Assembly (NCBI RefSeq): GCF_001691415.1
Contig: NZ_LRRR01000011.1
Coordinates: 60,669-124,668, forward strand
Direction of reading: 5' to 3'
DNA length: 64,000 bases
Origin: Pararhodobacter sp. CCB-MM2
GTDB lineage: Bacteria > Pseudomonadota > Alphaproteobacteria > Rhodobacterales > Rhodobacteraceae
Below the pieces are notes generated by a model. The model worked only from the letters and a program-made list of their open reading frames with translations, was not told the origin of the DNA and made no database searches. Positions 61,212 to 64,000 of the stretch are shown here, piece after piece (the stretch's first letter is position 1; each line of letters begins with the position of its first letter). The position numbers and the translations under genes are program-made.

Positions 61212-62075
61212 TCAGATCGCCGTCTTGCGCATCTCGTCGAGGTAGATCTCGCGCATCCGGGCCGAGACCTTGCCCGGCTTGCCGTCGCCCAGCGCCGCGC
61301 CGTCGATCTCGACCACCGGCATCACGAAGGCCGAGGCCGAGGAGATGAAGGCCTCATCCGCTTGCTGGGCTTCGGCGATGGTGAAAGGGCGCTCGACCAC
61401 TTCCATCTGCGCTTCACGCGCCAGCGTCAGCACTGCGGCGCGGGTGATCCCATGCAGGATGTCGTTCGACAGCTGGCGGGTGATGATCTGGTTGCCCTTG
61501 ACGATATAGGCGTTGTTCGAGGTGCCCTCGGTCACGAGGCCATCTTCCACGAGCCACGCATCATCCGCGCCGGCCTTCTTCGCCATCATCTTGCCCATCG
61601 AGGGGTAGAGCAGCTGCACGGTCTTGATGTCACGGCGGCCCCAGCGGATGTCGGGGATCGAGATCACCTTCATGCCGATCTTCGCGGCGGGGCTTTCGGC
61701 CAGACCCGGCTTGTTCTGGGTGAACAGCACGACGGTCGGCGGGCAGGTCTCGGGGTCCGGCCAGGCGAAATCGCGGTCGCCGGGCGCGCCGCGGGTCACC
61801 TGCAGATAGACCAGACCGTCGGTGATGCCATTGGCCTCGACCAGCTGGCGATGGATGGACAGCCACTCGTCCTCGGTCAGCGGGTTGCGGATTTCCAGCT
61901 CGGACAGCGACCGCTCCAACCGCTTCAGGTGGCCGTCGAAGGCGATCAGCTTGCCGTCCAGCACCGAGGTAACCTCGTAGACACCGTCCGACATCAGGAA
62001 GGCGCGGTCGAAGATCGAGATCTTGGCCTGATCCTCGGGCAGGAATTCGCCGTTCACGTAGACGGTGCGGGTCAT
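61212..62075 (-). CDS. D-amino-acid transaminase
   Basis: A 287-residue fold-type IV PLP enzyme. The PLP lysine is Lys151 in RRDIKTVQLLYPSMGKMMAKK, and EGTSNNAYIVKG contains the conserved Glu183. The start MTRTVYVNGEFLPEDQAKISIFDRAFLMSDGVYEV is typical of the D-alanine aminotransferase group rather than branched-chain enzymes. It should exchange amino groups of D-Ala, D-Glu or D-Asp. GGAG precedes the ATG. The DgcA-like gene nearby also concerns D-amino acids. Confidence 0.87.
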   Translation of the reverse strand: MTRTVYVNGEFLPEDQAKISIFDRAFLMSDGVYEVTSVLDGKLIAFDGHLKRLERSLSELEIRNPLTEDEWLSIHRQLVEANGITDGLVYLQVTRGAPGDRDFAWPDPETCPPTVVLFTQNKPGLAESPAAKIGMKVISIPDIRWGRRDIKTVQLLYPSMGKMMAKKAGADDAWLVEDGLVTEGTSNNAYIVKGNQIITRQLSNDILHGITRAAVLTLAREAQMEVVERPFTIAEAQQADEAFISSASAFVMPVVEIDGAALGDGKPGKVSARMREIYLDEMRKTAI

Positions 62076-62206
62076 GGGGCTCTCCTTTGCGGGCCACGGG
62101 ACGCGCCACGCGCCGGGCCATCTGTGGTCATGGGTGTTTCCGCCCTGCCGCCGCTTGCGTCAAGGGGGAGCAGGGGCAGGCCCCCGCGCGTTGCAGGCCG
62201 CGCCGG

Positions 62207-62959
62207 TCAGGCGGCGGGCATCTCGGTGATCCAGCCGGTCCGCAGCGCCGAGGCCCATTCGCCCCGCTCTGCCGCGCCCGCGCGGGCGATCAGGCGCCGC
62301 CGGTCATAGGCCACGCGGCGGAAGGTGATGTCCCAGCCGGCAGCCGAGGTTTCCGCCAGCGCATAGCTCGCCTCCGGGAAACCGGACTCGACGCGGTGCG
62401 GCACGGGCGTGTCATCGACATAGGCCGGGCAACCGACCGAGCCGGGGTTCAGCACCTGCCGCCCGTCCGGCAGCCTGAGCGCCCGCGGCAGGTGGGAATG
62501 CGCGCACAGGATCAGCCCCGCATCGATCCCGGCCAGCAGGCGCCCGATCGTCGCCCCGTCGCGCTGCGCCACACCGCCGTCGGGTGTGATGCGCTCGCAC
62601 AGATAGGTCTCATCCGACGCTGGCGTCCCGTGGCAGGCAAAGACCCCGTCCAGCCGCAGCACCGTCGGCAGGCTGGCCAGCCAGTCCAACGCCTGCGCCG
62701 GCAAGGCATCATAGGCCGCCGCATCCGAGGGCCCCATCACCGCGCGCGGGGTCTCCAGCAGATAGCGATCATGGTTCCCACGCAGGCACCAGGCATCGAG
62801 GCCCTTGAGCTGCGCCCAGGTCCCCTCGGCATCAAGCGGCCCGCTGAAGTGATCGCCCAGGATCACTGTCGCATCCGCCCCCTGCCCCGCCACATCCGCC
62901 AGCACCGCAGCCAGCGCATCGGCATTGCCGTGGATATCGGCCAGAACCGCCAGCCTCAT
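62207..62959 (-). CDS. Metallophosphoesterase family protein (YfcE/MJ0936 type)
   Basis: The 250-residue protein has the calcineurin-like metal motifs: LAVLADIHGNADAL (D-x-H), VILGDHFSGP (GD), LRGNHDRYL (GNHD), FACHGTP and LCAHSHLPRAL (final H-x-H). The substrate is not clear; relatives are phosphodiesterases. The ATG at 62959 overlaps the stop of the epimerase gene (ATGA), so the pair is an operon. A TTG at 62965 is in frame but less likely. Confidence 0.87.
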   Translation of the reverse strand: MRLAVLADIHGNADALAAVLADVAGQGADATVILGDHFSGPLDAEGTWAQLKGLDAWCLRGNHDRYLLETPRAVMGPSDAAAYDALPAQALDWLASLPTVLRLDGVFACHGTPASDETYLCERITPDGGVAQRDGATIGRLLAGIDAGLILCAHSHLPRALRLPDGRQVLNPGSVGCPAYVDDTPVPHRVESGFPEASYALAETSAAGWDITFRRVAYDRRRLIARAGAAERGEWASALRTGWITEMPAA

Positions 62960-63918
62960 CCCCAAAGCCCCGGCTCGGACGGATGCACACCCGCCGCGTC
63001 GAACATCAGCGGCGTCTGCCGATCCTCGGCCAGCAACAGCGGCCCGTCGAGATCGGTAACCTCGGCCCCCTGCGCGACCAGCACCGCCGGCGCCATGGCC
63101 AGCGAGGTGCCGACCATGCAGCCGACCATCACCTGATAGCCCTCGGCCCGGGCGGCATCGCGCAGGGCCAGCGCCTCGGTCAGCCCGCCGGTCTTGTCGA
63201 GCTTGATATTGACCATGTCGTATTTGCCCTTGAAGTCGGGCAGCGAATGGCGGTCATGGCAGCTTTCATCGGCACAAACCGGCAAGGGCCGCGCGATCTC
63301 GGCCAGCAACGCATCCTGCCCGGCGGGCAAAGGCTGCTCCACCATCGCCACGCCCAGACGCAGCAGATGCGGCGCGAGTTCGGTATAGACCTCGGCCGAC
63401 CAGCCCTCATTGGCATCGACGACGATCCGCGCATCCGGTGCACCCGCGCGCACCGCTTCCAGACGCGCCATGTCATCGGGGGTCCCGAGTTTGATCTTCA
63501 GCACAGGCCGATGCGCATGCCGCGCCGCCGCCGCCCGCATGTTCTCGGGCGTATCGAGCGAGAGGGTAAAACAAGTGATCTCCGGCCCCGGCTTCGTCAG
63601 CCCGGCCAGCTCCCAAACCCGCTTGCCCGCGGCCTTGGCCTCCAGATCCCACAGGGCGCAATCGACGGCATTCCGCGCCGCGCCCGCTGGCAGGGCCTCC
63701 TGCAACGCCATCCGGTCGATGCCCTCCGGCAGAGCCTCGATCTGCGCCGCCACCGACTCCAGCGACTCGCCATAGCGAGCATAAGGTACGCATTCACCCC
63801 AGCCGACCAGACCGTTGCGCTCGACGCGCACGGTGAGCACCTTCGCCTCAGTCCGCGACCCGCGCGAGATGGTGAAGACCTCCGCCAGTCGGAAGCTCTC
63901 GGCCTGAACCTGGATCAT
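62956..63918 (-). CDS. dgcA: Enolase-superfamily dipeptide epimerase, DgcA-like
   Basis: The 320-residue protein is in the L-Ala-D/L-Glu epimerase subgroup: the KxK motif is Lys141 and Lys143 (VLKIKLG), metal ligands are Asp168 (VVDANEGWS), Glu194 (VEQPLP) and Asp217 (CADESCHDRHSL), and the second catalytic Lys is 242 (NIKLDKTGG). Rhodobacterales relatives are named DgcA and act on N-acetyl-glutamate in D-amino-acid use; this is consistent with the nearby D-amino-acid transaminase. The ATG at 63918 is used; upstream codons to 63963 overlap the dispersed motif. Any dgcN would lie outside the window. Confidence 0.85.
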   Translation of the reverse strand: MIQVQAESFRLAEVFTISRGSRTEAKVLTVRVERNGLVGWGECVPYARYGESLESVAAQIEALPEGIDRMALQEALPAGAARNAVDCALWDLEAKAAGKRVWELAGLTKPGPEITCFTLSLDTPENMRAAAARHAHRPVLKIKLGTPDDMARLEAVRAGAPDARIVVDANEGWSAEVYTELAPHLLRLGVAMVEQPLPAGQDALLAEIARPLPVCADESCHDRHSLPDFKGKYDMVNIKLDKTGGLTEALALRDAARAEGYQVMVGCMVGTSLAMAPAVLVAQGAEVTDLDGPLLLAEDRQTPLMFDAAGVHPSEPGLWG

Positions 63919-63925
63919 CGCTGCT

Positions 63926-63950
63926 CTTTCACTTTGTCCCAAATACTCAT
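63926..63950 (+). repeat. Dispersed ~24-nt motif, copy upstream of the epimerase gene
   Basis: CTTTCACTTTGTCCCAAATA and CTCAT match the consensus closely. Here it lies right in front of a minus-strand start codon rather than behind a gene. The last 50 bp of the window hold nothing else recognisable. Confidence 0.55.
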
Positions 63951-64000
63951 GCCACGCTGCCACATAGCCTGCCCTCCGACGCTGTCTCTTCTACTCATCT

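Overview
The window is GC-rich, densely coded alphaproteobacterial DNA. The gene set points to Rhodobacterales (a Rhodobacter, Paracoccus or Roseobacter relative): PutA with an Lrp-type regulator, an IalB-family protein, DUF1013/TrcR, DUF1244, an lpxD-ACP-KAS cluster, tandem RTX proteins and D-amino-acid genes. I cannot name a genus. I saw no insertion sequence, prophage, CRISPR array or rRNA. One tRNA gene, tRNA-Pro(CGG), is present.

Left part (1-23400). A partial VOC gene and an SRPBCC gene precede glycine dehydrogenase (gcvP) and a ketopantoate reductase. SDR, LLM flavin oxidoreductase and MFS genes follow. Next come a candidate small RNA ending in a strong terminator and an IalB-family secreted protein. 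The minus-strand operon lpxD-ACP-ketosynthase looks like a lipid A or dedicated acyl supply unit. Cell-wall genes (L,D-transpeptidase, Tat-exported DUF882), a CNNM/CBS protein, tgt, sufT-sufA, an M20 hydrolase and an amidase complete this part.

Centre-left (21376-25317). This is the most notable system: a bufferin-type RiPP metallophore locus. The minus-strand operon encodes a DUF2282 precursor (BufA) with four cysteines, the DUF692 MNIO enzyme (BufB), a DUF2063 partner (BufC) and a DoxX membrane protein. Divergently, an ECF sigma factor overlaps its NrsF (DUF1109) anti-sigma gene. Both promoters carry the same motif, GTAAC(A/G)-N16-CGT(A/C), which implies autoregulation plus control of the bufferin operon. 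The precursor also carries a long Met-rich C-terminal tail that I do not know from the family.

Centre (25300-39500). Pirin, rhomboid protease, PutA and PutR are followed by an exopolysaccharide operon. It encodes an Alg44-like PilZ/HlyD subunit, an Alg8-like glycosyltransferase, a Wza-like exporter, UDP-glucose dehydrogenase, and a second dehydrogenase paralogue that has lost all its catalytic residues. The pairing suggests an alginate-synthase-like machine fed with UDP-glucuronate.

Right part (39500-64000). Translation genes lie on the minus strand (rpmI-rplT, pheS, pheT), with pheS and pheT separated by about 5.7 kb. That gap holds a TrcR regulator, RNase T2, an 18-repeat MORN protein and a trypsin-NIDO protein whose catalytic Asp is Gly. 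An MFS gene and a soluble globin-coupled chemoreceptor flank a spacer with two related palindromes. Pyruvate kinase, DUF1244, three tandem RTX proteins with N-terminal hydrophobic anchors, a D-amino-acid transaminase, a phosphoesterase and a DgcA-like epimerase finish the window. Two small repeat families are scattered between genes: a ~70-nt double-palindrome element (two copies) and a ~24-nt motif (five copies).
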